This document shows positions 6,761 to 13,573 of a stretch of 14,044 nt of DNA, one piece after another. Positions within the stretch are counted from its first letter, which is position 1, and the number at the start of each line of letters is the position of its first letter. Under the pieces are notes generated by a model. The model was not told the DNA's origin, did not search any database, and worked only from the letters and a program-made list of their open reading frames with translations. Source of the DNA: Candidatus Aminicenantota bacterium (GTDB lineage Bacteria; Acidobacteriota; Aminicenantia; Aminicenantales; UBA4085); NCBI GenBank assembly GCA_003154255.1, contig PMCY01000006.1:20941-34984 (forward strand), read 5' to 3'. Position numbers and translations under genes: made by a program.

Positions 6761-8267
6761 AAGAAATACCGGTAAACTTTCGTATTAACAATATTATTTC
6801 CTTGCGCAAATCGGGTATCGTGATTGCGGCGGCGGCGGCCGAAACGCTCCATACCAGTCCCATCAAGCCAAAGGTCAGAATGCGTGAAGAAGGCAAGAGA
6901 AATAGCCAGCGGCTCAATAATATTATGGGAAGTGCGACAATCAACGGCCGTCCGACATCGCGTAGAACCCACGTCCAGAGTTCACCGGGTAAAAAGCGGC
7001 GATGAATAAAGAAAATATAAATCGGCAGAGTGCACAGATTCATCATAAGCCAAGATACCCCTCCTCCGATAATGCCATATTTCATAATCAGCAAAATCAA
7101 CAGGGGTATTATCAAAACGACTGAAACAATACCCAGCATGAGATTCAATTTGATATTTCCATGGGCCAGGGCCAGATAATAGGGAATAATCATTATCGCT
7201 TGAATGATCGAACCGCCCAGTAACAAAGAAGCAGCCGGTCCCGCCTTTTGAGCGGCTACGGCGGAACCCGTCCAAGCAAAAATAAATCTTCCCATATACG
7301 CGGTTAGCGTCAGAGCAGCCGGCAAAACCGCAATACTAACCAGCCCGCAGGCTCTATGATAGAACTGCTTGAGAGTGTCTTTTTCTCCCAAGGAAACAAG
7401 CCCCGTCAGTCGGGGAAATATGGCCACTCCAATGGGATTGGCCAGCATAATCGGCACGGAGGCAAGAGCGCCGGCCAGAGTATAGTATCCGAACATCTCC
7501 AGCGGCAGCATTTTGCTGACCGCAATTTTATCGGTCTGGACGAGAAGCGTTGAACAGATAGTGATGCCAACCATACCCGCCGCGTAATGCCACGTATCCC
7601 GTATTAATATCCGATTGAACCGCGGCCTGGGATCGGCGCGAGGCAGACCGCGCCAGAGCATCAAGCGTATGGCCAAACAATACACGGCATTGGAGAATAG
7701 CTGCCAAAAAGCAAAAGCAATAATTGTCGGAGAAAAAAGCCACAAAATCAACACCGCCCCGGCTCCCCGAAATACGCCCCAGGCGATCTGAAGGGAATTG
7801 TACGATACCTGTTTCTGCAAGCCCAAAAGTCCGCCGTTATACAAACCCGACGGCAATTGAAGTGCTATGGCCATTCCCATAAGACGGATAGCCGCCGCAA
7901 TTTTGTAAGTGGGGAGCGCACCGGCCTGCAACCAGCGTTCGGCAATGAACGGAGCGAAAACCCATATCAGCAACGCCACCGCCAAAGAAATAAATAGATA
8001 TAAATATTCATAAGTGCGGAGCAAATCGCGCATTTTGCCGGCAGTATCCTTAAGAACTGAAAGACGGGCCATCTCTCGACTAAGGGTCGCCGTCAGCCCC
8101 ATATCGACGAAGGCAAGAACTCCCAACAGCGTAGAATAAAATCCGACCAAGCCATACGCTTCGATCCCGAGAAATTTAAGGTACACGGGGATGAAAAGGT
8201 AGGCTAAGACAATTCCCCCAGCGCGTCCAATATAGTTGGCGACGGTATTTTGTCTGATTGAATTCAT
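6744..8267 (-). CDS. Wzx-type polysaccharide flippase (MATE/MOP superfamily)
   Basis: A 507-residue integral membrane protein with about 12-14 predicted helices. The N-terminus (NSIRQNTVANYIGRAGGIVLAYLF) and the following LGIEAYGLVGFYSTLLGVLAFVDMGLT segment are typical of the polysaccharide-biosynthesis flippase family, with the usual helix pairs separated by short basic loops such as the RGLPRADPRPRFNR stretch near residue 205. It would move the undecaprenyl-diphosphate-linked repeat unit across the inner membrane, delivering it to the polymerase encoded downstream. Size is slightly above the common 420-500. The ATG at 8267 has AGG 8 bases upstream. Base composition is moderate, between the AT-rich polymerase block and the GC-rich right part. 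The gene overlaps the GT2 gene by 17 bases, so the two are probably co-translated. Confidence 0.9.
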   Translation of the reverse strand: MNSIRQNTVANYIGRAGGIVLAYLFIPVYLKFLGIEAYGLVGFYSTLLGVLAFVDMGLTATLSREMARLSVLKDTAGKMRDLLRTYEYLYLFISLAVALLIWVFAPFIAERWLQAGALPTYKIAAAIRLMGMAIALQLPSGLYNGGLLGLQKQVSYNSLQIAWGVFRGAGAVLILWLFSPTIIAFAFWQLFSNAVYCLAIRLMLWRGLPRADPRPRFNRILIRDTWHYAAGMVGITICSTLLVQTDKIAVSKMLPLEMFGYYTLAGALASVPIMLANPIGVAIFPRLTGLVSLGEKDTLKQFYHRACGLVSIAVLPAALTLTAYMGRFIFAWTGSAVAAQKAGPAASLLLGGSIIQAIMIIPYYLALAHGNIKLNLMLGIVSVVLIIPLLILLIMKYGIIGGGVSWLMMNLCTLPIYIFFIHRRFLPGELWTWVLRDVGRPLIVALPIILLSRWLFLLPSSRILTFGLMGLVWSVSAAAAAITIPDLRKEIILLIRKFTGISYGLPK

Positions 8268-8299
8268 GTATTGAGCCTATTCGTCACGGATCCTCATTC

Positions 8300-8944
8300 T
8301 CATCGACGGCAAAGGCTTGGGATATAATTCACGACATCCTTAAACCAATCTGGCCTAAACCTAAAGTAATCGCAAGGCCAAGCATGATAATAAAAATATG
8401 GGGTATGCGTGGGTAAATAGAGTTTTCCCGATGTGCTCAGCATATTCGAGAAATTTTTCATTGCCCTAGAGGGCATAAACACATGCTCTAGCGTTGCCTG
8501 GCATAAAATGGAATCAAATTTATTCTGCAAAATTCCAGGTATTTCGGGTGAACAAATATCCCAAAGCACATCTGTTTTATCATCCGGCTGGAAATCAACA
8601 TAATAATCGGTTGATATAAAAACAGTTTGCGGATAGACCAAATTGAATGCTTAGCGGGTTTGAATAGATGCCGAAATAAGCCGACAATCATTTCCCAAAC
8701 CATAATATTCCCATAAATCACGCATAATCCCTTGATAGAAGCCGGAAATGTTCGGAATACGAAATATTTCCGAATGACGCTTATTTAGTGATTGAAGTTG
8801 GCTGAGAGGTTTAGCCGAGGGTTTAGCTGGAATGATATGAACATGTTTATATAAACCGATACGTTCGAGTAGCCGAAGTTTTTGTACTTTTAACTGGATA
8901 AGGATCTTTAGATACGTCTTTTTTAACACTTTCCGCAAATTCAT
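8300..8944 (-). pseudogene. Broken SAM-dependent methyltransferase gene (in-frame TAA, truncated end)
   Basis: An ATG at 8944 with GGGGA 5 bases upstream opens a frame that runs 97 codons to a TAA (8653-8651). The same frame then stays open to a TGA at 8300. The second part is clearly a class I methyltransferase core: STDYYVDFQPDDKTDVLWD (strand 2 and motif II region), KFDSILCQATLEHV (motif IV), LSTSGKLYLPTHTPYFYY and DYFRFRPDWF, a pattern common in polysaccharide-locus methyltransferases. The first part, with LNKRHSEIF and GFYQGIMRDLWEYYGL, matches the usual helical lead-in. The expected glycine-rich motif I falls where the stop lies and is unrecognisable. The C-terminus is cut off just after the RF segment, about 60 or more residues short. 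I infer a non-functional gene. A sequencing error could explain the stop but not the lost motif and end. Confidence 0.72.
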
Positions 8945-9093
8945 TTTAGTCCCCGCTCCCTAGGTACTATCCAAATCTTACATACGAGTAGGAGATGGGC
9001 ACATCCCGTTGATCTTGAACATTTGCGAAATGCTGCTTTCCGTGAAGAAATCGGCTTGAATAGCCTGATCAAGTAGATGAATATCTTTGCGTT

Positions 9094-9412
9094 TGCGCAG
9101 ATTGGCCCGCTCGTGACAAACTTTTCACTGCAATGAAGATAGGCTTCATGGATGAGCTGGAAGCCCATGATCGCGTTGTCGTAAGAGGAAGAGGCCCGGG
9201 TCATCCCGGTTGGCCCCGATTCCACCGACGACTGCGGCGAAATGGATAGCGATGTCCGGCTTTTGCTCATCTAACATCCGGCTGATGTCCTTAAGGTTTC
9301 TGAGGACATATTCCGATATATCGGTAACGGGAACGAATGGGCATCGCCAATCTACCTGCAATTTCCGGCAATAAGAGCCTTTTTTAAATCCTTCCCTCCC
9401 CTCCCCGATCGA
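9094..9412 (-). pseudogene. Remnant of a GDP-L-fucose synthase-like SDR gene
   Basis: Directly after the wzz stop the minus strand keeps recognisable pieces of a GDP-L-fucose synthase (GDP-4-keto-6-deoxymannose epimerase/reductase) N-terminal half. The glycine motif is degenerate (GREGFKKGSY where GGxGFLGS is usual). Next come KDISRMLDEQKPDIAIHFAA and VVGGIGANRDDPG, the signature of this family, then a one-base frameshift near 9205, after which YDNAIMGFQLIHEAYLHCSE and KFVTSGPICA continue in another frame. Homology stops at about 9094, before the catalytic tyrosine region. No start codon or ribosome site fits. From 9093 to 8945 the DNA holds a different short open stretch I cannot identify. 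The gene is certainly non-functional; the remnant suggests the locus once made GDP-L-fucose or a related sugar. Confidence 0.8.
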
Positions 9413-9421
9413 ACCAGACCT

Positions 9422-10402
9422 TTAAATTCTTGGCGGGTTCTTACTTTTCATTTTATTGAGATTTTCGCGGAACAATACAATCCCCACCGAAAAACAAAAA
9501 CCAAGAAATCCGGCTATCAAAACATTCTGTTTCTTATTTGGAGAAACGGGATTAAAAGATGTCGTAGGATCCTTGATAAGTTGGGTATAATCGATTCGAC
9601 CTTTTTTAGCTTCCAAAAGTAAAATCCCCTTTTGAGCATTGGCAATCGAGGGTTTAAGGTTTTCAATTTTTAAGCGCTCCGAGCTGACCATTTCTTCCAG
9701 CGAATTAAAGTACCGCAGATTCGTTTGGACCTCGTTCGAATATAAGAGGAGGGCCAGCGATTCCGCCCCCTCTTTCTTTTCAGAAAGAATTTTCTGTTGT
9801 TGCTTTCCCAATTCTTCGATTCGGGTCTTAGTCGACTTCATCTCGGCCTGGAGCGCAGCAATCCTTTGTTCGGCGATTTGAAGTTTATTCTGATCGGACG
9901 AGATACTACCTTTATTTTTTTCAACCTCTGTGTTTAGGGTGCTGATTTCTATGTCGATTTTTTTGTCGAATTCGCTTTTTAAATGATTGAAGAGAGACGC
10001 GAGAATCAGTCTTCCCTTTTGCGGATCTTTCACCCGGACGAAAGCTCGGACGAGGTCGGTATCGCGAAGATCCTCGGCTTTGATAGCGGGAAATTCGCGC
10101 TCCGGGATATTGAGCTCGGCCGCGATGAGCGAATCATAGGATCCTTCTGTGATCTGGCTGGCTATCTGTTTCGGTTCGGCGACGAGGACGACTTTGAATT
10201 CTCCGGCTTGAGTTTGGCTCATGAACTTGCCCGGGATAATGACAATGTCCACTTGCCAGATTTTCGGAAGAAGGAAGCTCACGACTGCCGCCAAGACCGC
10301 CAAAATGACAGTCGGGATTATGATCTGCCAACGCCATTTCCAAGCAACAATGATATACTCCATCCAATTGAAGTATTCAAATTCAGTTTTTTCTTCATGC
10401 AT
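9422..10402 (-). CDS. wzz: Wzz-type chain-length determinant (polysaccharide co-polymerase)
   Basis: A 326-residue inner-membrane protein with Wzz architecture. Membrane helix 1 is at about residues 27-46. A periplasmic domain follows, with a coiled-coil stretch at about 150-260 (for example DQNKLQIAEQRIAALQAEMK). The Pro-rich motif NPVSPNKK comes just before membrane helix 2 at about 293-311. Only a short cytoplasmic tail follows, with no Walker motifs, so it lacks a tyrosine-kinase domain; this fits O-antigen-type regulators more than Wzc. It would set the modal polymer length together with Wzy. The ATG at 10402 has AAGGA 7 bases upstream. The start lies 226 bases after the aminotransferase gene, so it may have its own promoter. 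The stop is followed at once by the GDP-fucose synthase remnant. Confidence 0.88.
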   Translation of the reverse strand: MHEEKTEFEYFNWMEYIIVAWKWRWQIIIPTVILAVLAAVVSFLLPKIWQVDIVIIPGKFMSQTQAGEFKVVLVAEPKQIASQITEGSYDSLIAAELNIPEREFPAIKAEDLRDTDLVRAFVRVKDPQKGRLILASLFNHLKSEFDKKIDIEISTLNTEVEKNKGSISSDQNKLQIAEQRIAALQAEMKSTKTRIEELGKQQQKILSEKKEGAESLALLLYSNEVQTNLRYFNSLEEMVSSERLKIENLKPSIANAQKGILLLEAKKGRIDYTQLIKDPTTSFNPVSPNKKQNVLIAGFLGFCFSVGIVLFRENLNKMKSKNPPRI

Positions 10403-10431
10403 AGGACGATCCTTAGTTCAATTTTGGGGCG

Positions 10432-10440
10432 ATTTTAGCA
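10432..10440 (-). promoter_or_regulatory. Candidate extended -10 promoter element for wzz
   Basis: TGCTAAAAT on the minus strand (10440-10432) combines an extended TGn with a five-of-six -10 hexamer, about 30 bases before the wzz ATG. No good -35 lies 16-18 bases upstream. It is in the largest gap between intact genes in the centre of the locus (10403-10628), in which I see no other gene, hairpin or repeat. Confidence 0.28.
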
Positions 10441-10628
10441 TGATTCGGATTCATAAAATAGTTCAGCGCTGTTCCTCGATCACGCCATCGAACTTATTAT
10501 TCGCCTAGCCGTCGATCAGATCACGGCCGACATTCCGCCAATTTCCCTCAGAAACGAAAGTCACCGTAGCGACGCGTTTTCGGAAATGAAGATCCCCTCG
10601 CATCCGACGAATTCCCCCCGCCCCGGTG

Positions 10629-11759
10629 TTATGGCGCGACGCACGCGCTCTTGATGATCGCAACGATTCTTTTCAGATCTTCTTCACCGAGCTGATTCCC
10701 GGACGGCAGGCAGAGGCCCCGTTCGAAAAGGTCCGCGCTGACGTCGCCGCCTCGAATTCGGCAGTCCTGGTAGGCCGGCTGAAGGTGCATGGGCTTCCAA
10801 ACGGGCCGGGATTCGATATTTTCATTTTCGAGCATCATTCTGACTTCTTCCCTGTTCCGGCCGAACAGGCCGGGGGTTATTAAAACCACGGTCAGCCAGG
10901 CATTGGATTTTCCATATGGGGCTTCCGGAATGAATTCCAAGCCGGGCAAGCCGCCCAGCGCTTTTTGATAAAAAATCCGGATAGCCCTTCTTTTTTCGAT
11001 TTTCCGATCCAGTTCCTTCAATTGCCCGCGGCCGATAGCGGCTAGGATATTGCTCATCCGGTAGTTGTACCCGACCTGCGCATGCTGATAATGGATCGCC
11101 GGCTCTCGGGCCTGGGTGGCTAAATAACGGGCCTTTTTAATCAAGGAATCATCGTCCGAAACCAACATCCCCCCGCCCGACGTGGTGATGATTTTATTCC
11201 CGTTAAACGAAAGGACGCCCATCGCTCCAAAGCCTCCGGAGGCCCGGCCTTTATAAAATGCGCCGACGGCTTCGGCCGCGTCCTCAACGACGGGGACGTC
11301 ATAGCGCGCGCAAATTCCCGTGATGGCGTCGTAATCCGCGCATTGACCATAAAGATCGACGACAAGGACCGCCCGCGGCAGGCGGCCGCGCCCGGCGCAT
11401 TCCGCCAGCTCTTTTTGGAGCAGAAGCGGATCCATATTCCAGGTCGAACGATCGGAATCGATGAAGACCGGGCGCGCGCCGCAATACATCACCGCATTGG
11501 CGGAAGCGGCGAACGTCAGATCCGAACACAAGACTTCGTCGCCCGGCTGCACGCCGATGAGAATCATGGCCAGATGAAGCGCCGCCGTTCCGCTGGACAA
11601 GGCTACCGCATGGCCGACCCCGAGTTTTTGGCATATTTCTTTTTCAAACGATTCGACATGCGGACCGAGCGTCGTGATCCAATTGGATTCAAAGGCGTCC
11701 AGCATCAGCTCTTTTTCCCGTCCATCCATGTCGGGAGGAGACAAATAAATCCGCTTCAT
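10629..11759 (-). CDS. DegT/DnrJ/EryC1-family sugar aminotransferase (EpsN/PglE-like)
   Basis: A 376-residue PLP enzyme. The N-terminus IYLSPPDMDGREKEL with SNWITTLGPHVESFEKE closely follows the EpsN/PglE pattern. ALSSGTAALHLAM (about 53-65) is the cofactor phosphate-binding region, VVEDAAEAVGA carries the Asp (D160) expected to hold the pyridine nitrogen, and SFNGNKIITTSGGGM carries the Schiff-base Lys (K189). These enzymes transfer an amino group from glutamate to C-4 (or C-3) of a nucleotide-linked keto-sugar in the cytoplasm. By similarity the product is probably a UDP-4-amino-4,6-dideoxyhexose such as bacillosamine precursor; the matching 4,6-dehydratase (PglF type) is not in the window. 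The ATG at 11759 has GAGG 8 bases upstream; a TTG eight codons earlier has no such site. The stop is TAA. Confidence 0.9.
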   Translation of the reverse strand: MKRIYLSPPDMDGREKELMLDAFESNWITTLGPHVESFEKEICQKLGVGHAVALSSGTAALHLAMILIGVQPGDEVLCSDLTFAASANAVMYCGARPVFIDSDRSTWNMDPLLLQKELAECAGRGRLPRAVLVVDLYGQCADYDAITGICARYDVPVVEDAAEAVGAFYKGRASGGFGAMGVLSFNGNKIITTSGGGMLVSDDDSLIKKARYLATQAREPAIHYQHAQVGYNYRMSNILAAIGRGQLKELDRKIEKRRAIRIFYQKALGGLPGLEFIPEAPYGKSNAWLTVVLITPGLFGRNREEVRMMLENENIESRPVWKPMHLQPAYQDCRIRGGDVSADLFERGLCLPSGNQLGEEDLKRIVAIIKSACVAP

Positions 11760-11769
11760 GTCCGCAGCC

Positions 11770-11889
11770 TCATTCTTCTTCAAGAAATCGGGCGCCGCCG
11801 CCCAGACGATCGGGCCAGGGCGTCAAACAATCGGGCGTATTTTTGAAAAGCCGTTTGGAAACATATACCAGATAGGACTTCAACTTCAT
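11770..11889 (-). CDS. Possible small ORF of 39 codons, unknown
   Basis: An ATG at 11889 opens a 39-residue frame that begins MKLKSYLVYVSKRLFKN and stops with TGA at 11772-11770, eleven bases before the aminotransferase ATG, so its tail overlaps the aminotransferase ribosome site region. The N-terminus is basic and amphipathic. Codons resemble those of neighbouring genes, but there is no convincing Shine-Dalgarno, and another frame over the same DNA is also open and protein-like. It could be a truncated start of a lost sugar-modifying gene, a small leader that couples translation to the aminotransferase gene, or nothing. Otherwise the 233 bases between the GT4 and aminotransferase genes hold nothing I recognise. 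Confidence 0.22.
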   Translation of the reverse strand: MKLKSYLVYVSKRLFKNTPDCLTPWPDRLGGGARFLEEE

Positions 11890-11992
11890 AGTCGCAGTTT
11901 TTCAGGCCCGGGCGAATGGCCGTCCTTTATAAGACAATTCCGTCCGCCGCCACCGCGTGATCAGCATTATTCTCATCGCCGCCGCCCTCGAT

Positions 11993-13123
11993 TCAGGAAG
12001 GGAATGAAGCGGCCCGGGAATAAGCTTCTAGAAGAGAACCCACGACATTCCGGGATCGGAACGATTCAACTTGGGCCAAGCCGTTTCTCCGCATTGTTTC
12101 TCGCAATAAGGGATCCAATTGGAGTTTCGCCATGGCCGCCCCGATCGAGGCAAAGTCCAAAGGATCAAAAAGCAACGCGCAGTCCCCGACGGACTCCCTC
12201 ACCGCGGGAATCGAAGCCGCCGCGATTGGACAACCGCAGGCCATCGCTTCGGCGACCGGCATCCCCCCCCCCTCGTACGTTGAGGGGAAGATCAAGGCGG
12301 CGGCCCCGGAATAGAGCAAAGCCAATTCCGCCAGCGCTTGCCGCGGTATGAAGACCACGTCCTTTTCCAGCCGGTATCGCCGGATCGCTTCCTGGATCTC
12401 GGATTCGGCGCAACGCGAGTCTCCTCGGAAAACGAGGGGCCAGGGCCCCAAGCCGGATTTTTTTAGTTCGGCATAAGCCTGGAGAAGTCGAACATGATTC
12501 TTATGGGGATAGAAATGGGCGACATAAAGCCAATATCGGTCCGGCAAGTTACGCGAGGCCCGGAAAGCCTCGATCGACGCGCGTTCGGCGGGCGCGAATC
12601 GATCGTCGACGATGGCCGGAATGACGATCAGCCGCGACGGCTGCGCGTTCAATCGGGATTGCAGCTCCTCCGCCGTGGACAGGGACATCGGCAGCAGGAC
12701 CGCGGCACGGCGGACCGTGGCAGAAATCATGTGCCGAAGGTAGTACCGTTTCCAGGGCGAATAGGACGCATTCTTTCGGAACATCAGGAGATCGTAGATG
12801 GTGACGACCGCCGGGACCGCATTGATAACGGCTTGCGTATTAGCAAACCAGTGCATGCAGTCAAGCTTGTATTTCCTGGCCAGGAATTGTAGCACCGTGT
12901 TCTCGTAGACGATCCGCTGAGGACGGTTCGCGCCCCGGAGCTTCCCCTGGACCATCGTAAAATTGGGTTTTTCGGGAAGCAGGTCCCGACTGCGTGAGGT
13001 CACAAAAGCGATATACTCATTAGATGGATCGAATTGACCGATGACGGACAGCAAATTTCCGATGTAATTCCAACTGCCGCCGATTTGGGGGCCGGCATGG
13101 AGAAGATTAAGCCCTATCTTCAT
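11993..13123 (-). CDS. GT4-family glycosyltransferase, first gene after the leader
   Basis: A 376-residue GT-B enzyme of the GT4 (mannosyltransferase-like) group. The N-terminal domain has a glycine loop, GPQIGGSWNYIGNLL (residues 11-25), and VVTIYDLLMF (106-115), typical of this family. The C-terminal domain has YVAHFYPHKNHVRLLQAY (200-217), the usual donor-domain opening, and FPSTYEGGGMPVAEAMACG with E284 and E292 in E-x7-E spacing. The family usually has EGFG at the donor loop; here it is EGGGMP, encoded by a run of ten G bases. It would add a sugar to the lipid-linked intermediate in the cytoplasm. The ATG has GGAAG just upstream (spacing of about 4). It is the first intact sugar gene after a 450-base leader holding a candidate promoter and ops element. 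Confidence 0.9.
   Translation of the reverse strand: MKIGLNLLHAGPQIGGSWNYIGNLLSVIGQFDPSNEYIAFVTSRSRDLLPEKPNFTMVQGKLRGANRPQRIVYENTVLQFLARKYKLDCMHWFANTQAVINAVPAVVTIYDLLMFRKNASYSPWKRYYLRHMISATVRRAAVLLPMSLSTAEELQSRLNAQPSRLIVIPAIVDDRFAPAERASIEAFRASRNLPDRYWLYVAHFYPHKNHVRLLQAYAELKKSGLGPWPLVFRGDSRCAESEIQEAIRRYRLEKDVVFIPRQALAELALLYSGAAALIFPSTYEGGGMPVAEAMACGCPIAAASIPAVRESVGDCALLFDPLDFASIGAAMAKLQLDPLLRETMRRNGLAQVESFRSRNVVGSLLEAYSRAASFPS
12263..12272 (-). repeat. Homopolymer of ten G (minus strand) inside the GT4 gene
   Basis: Ten C bases on the plus strand are ten G on the coding strand. They cover the last base of E284 and codons 285-287 of the glycosyltransferase, in the donor-binding loop. Such tracts are prone to slippage, and one-base changes would truncate the enzyme after about 285 residues. 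Confidence 0.9.
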
Positions 13124-13304
13124 AATCCTTCCACGAATTTGCGGATCCGTCGTCCTTGCACGTTCCGTTTTTTTCTCGAAGGATGAACTGCGCGTCGCGG
13201 ATGGGGATGGCCGGAAAGTTCAGGGTCGAACGTTCCTCCGTATTTTTATGGGCGGTTCCGAATGCCGGAAGAATTTCTTCCGTTCCATTGAAAAGAATTT
13301 TAAA

Positions 13305-13316
13305 CAGGCTACCGCC
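13305..13316 (-). promoter_or_regulatory. Candidate ops element (RfaH/NusG-paralogue recruitment site)
   Basis: The minus strand reads GGCGGTAGCCTG, an exact match to the eight-base ops core GGCGGTAG followed by nnTG as in enterobacterial examples. ops lies in the untranslated leaders of long LPS, capsule and similar operons. There it pauses RNA polymerase and recruits RfaH through the exposed non-template strand, suppressing termination across the operon. This copy lies in the transcribed orientation, 182 bases before the first glycosyltransferase and about 125 bases after a candidate promoter. The rest of the JUMPstart consensus is not evident. The match is short, so the call rests mainly on location and direction. 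Confidence 0.6.
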
Positions 13317-13447
13317 TATAGAAAGACGGATGCTTCCTCTTCTCGACTTTTTCTCCACGCCAGCGAGGCGCCTAGGCAGAGGATATCAATGAGGATCACG
13401 ATGCCGATACGGACCCAGGACCCTCCAATTCGCCTTTCATCGAGAAG

Positions 13448-13476
13448 ATTTTAAATCATTCCTTGTTAAAAAACAA
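13448..13476 (-). promoter_or_regulatory. Candidate promoter of the polysaccharide operon
   Basis: TTGTTT at 13476-13471 (TTG retained of the -35) and TAAAAT at 13453-13448 (five of six to the -10) are 17 bases apart on the minus strand. The start would be near 13441, giving a leader of about 318 bases that contains the ops-like site. The -35 overlaps one arm of a short inverted repeat (TTGTT-AAAA-AACAA, 13463-13476). The -35 match is poor; the call is mostly positional. Confidence 0.35.
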
Positions 13477-13573
13477 AGCGCGAAAAAGCGGGCGTTTCCT
13501 CCCCTAAAAACGATCAAAAAGTGAGGTCTATGGGAAGCTCCTGTGTCGGAGAACCGCTCGGAAGGCCCAAAAA

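Larger units (their letters stand above)
13124..13573 (-). other. 450-base leader between the mttB-like gene and the polysaccharide genes
   Basis: No convincing gene fills this gap. An 83-codon open frame from a GTG at 13358 overlaps the GT4 start by 17 bases but has no Shine-Dalgarno and no recognisable family. In a second frame, 13449-13316 encodes a basic-flanked hydrophobic helix (WVRIGIVILIDILCLGASLAW then RKSREEE) without a start codon, which looks like the tail of a lost membrane protein. The stretch also contains a candidate promoter and an ops-like element, so I read most of it as a 5' untranslated leader. I see no strong rho-independent terminator after the mttB-like stop. Confidence 0.5.

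Noticed and set aside
8651..8653. Pyrrolysine or other readthrough at the stop inside the methyltransferase
   Set aside because: The codon is TAA, not TAG, and the gene also lacks motif I and its C-terminal end, so decay explains it better.
9983..10438. 151-codon plus-strand frame
   Set aside because: Antisense to wzz, which has clear topology and motifs; no independent evidence of coding.
11343..12351. Two long plus-strand frames (11343-11846 and 11758-12351)
   Set aside because: They are antisense to the aminotransferase and GT4 genes, rich in Arg, Pro and Ser as expected for shadow frames of GC-rich coding DNA.
13107..13358. 83-codon minus-strand frame starting at a GTG
   Set aside because: No Shine-Dalgarno, no recognisable family, contains the ops-like site and overlaps the GT4 start; more likely leader sequence.
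13455..13510. Rho-independent terminator after the mttB-like gene (GC-containing stretch followed by TTTGTTTTTT on the minus strand)
   Set aside because: Only three-base complementary arms can be drawn before the T-run; too weak to call.
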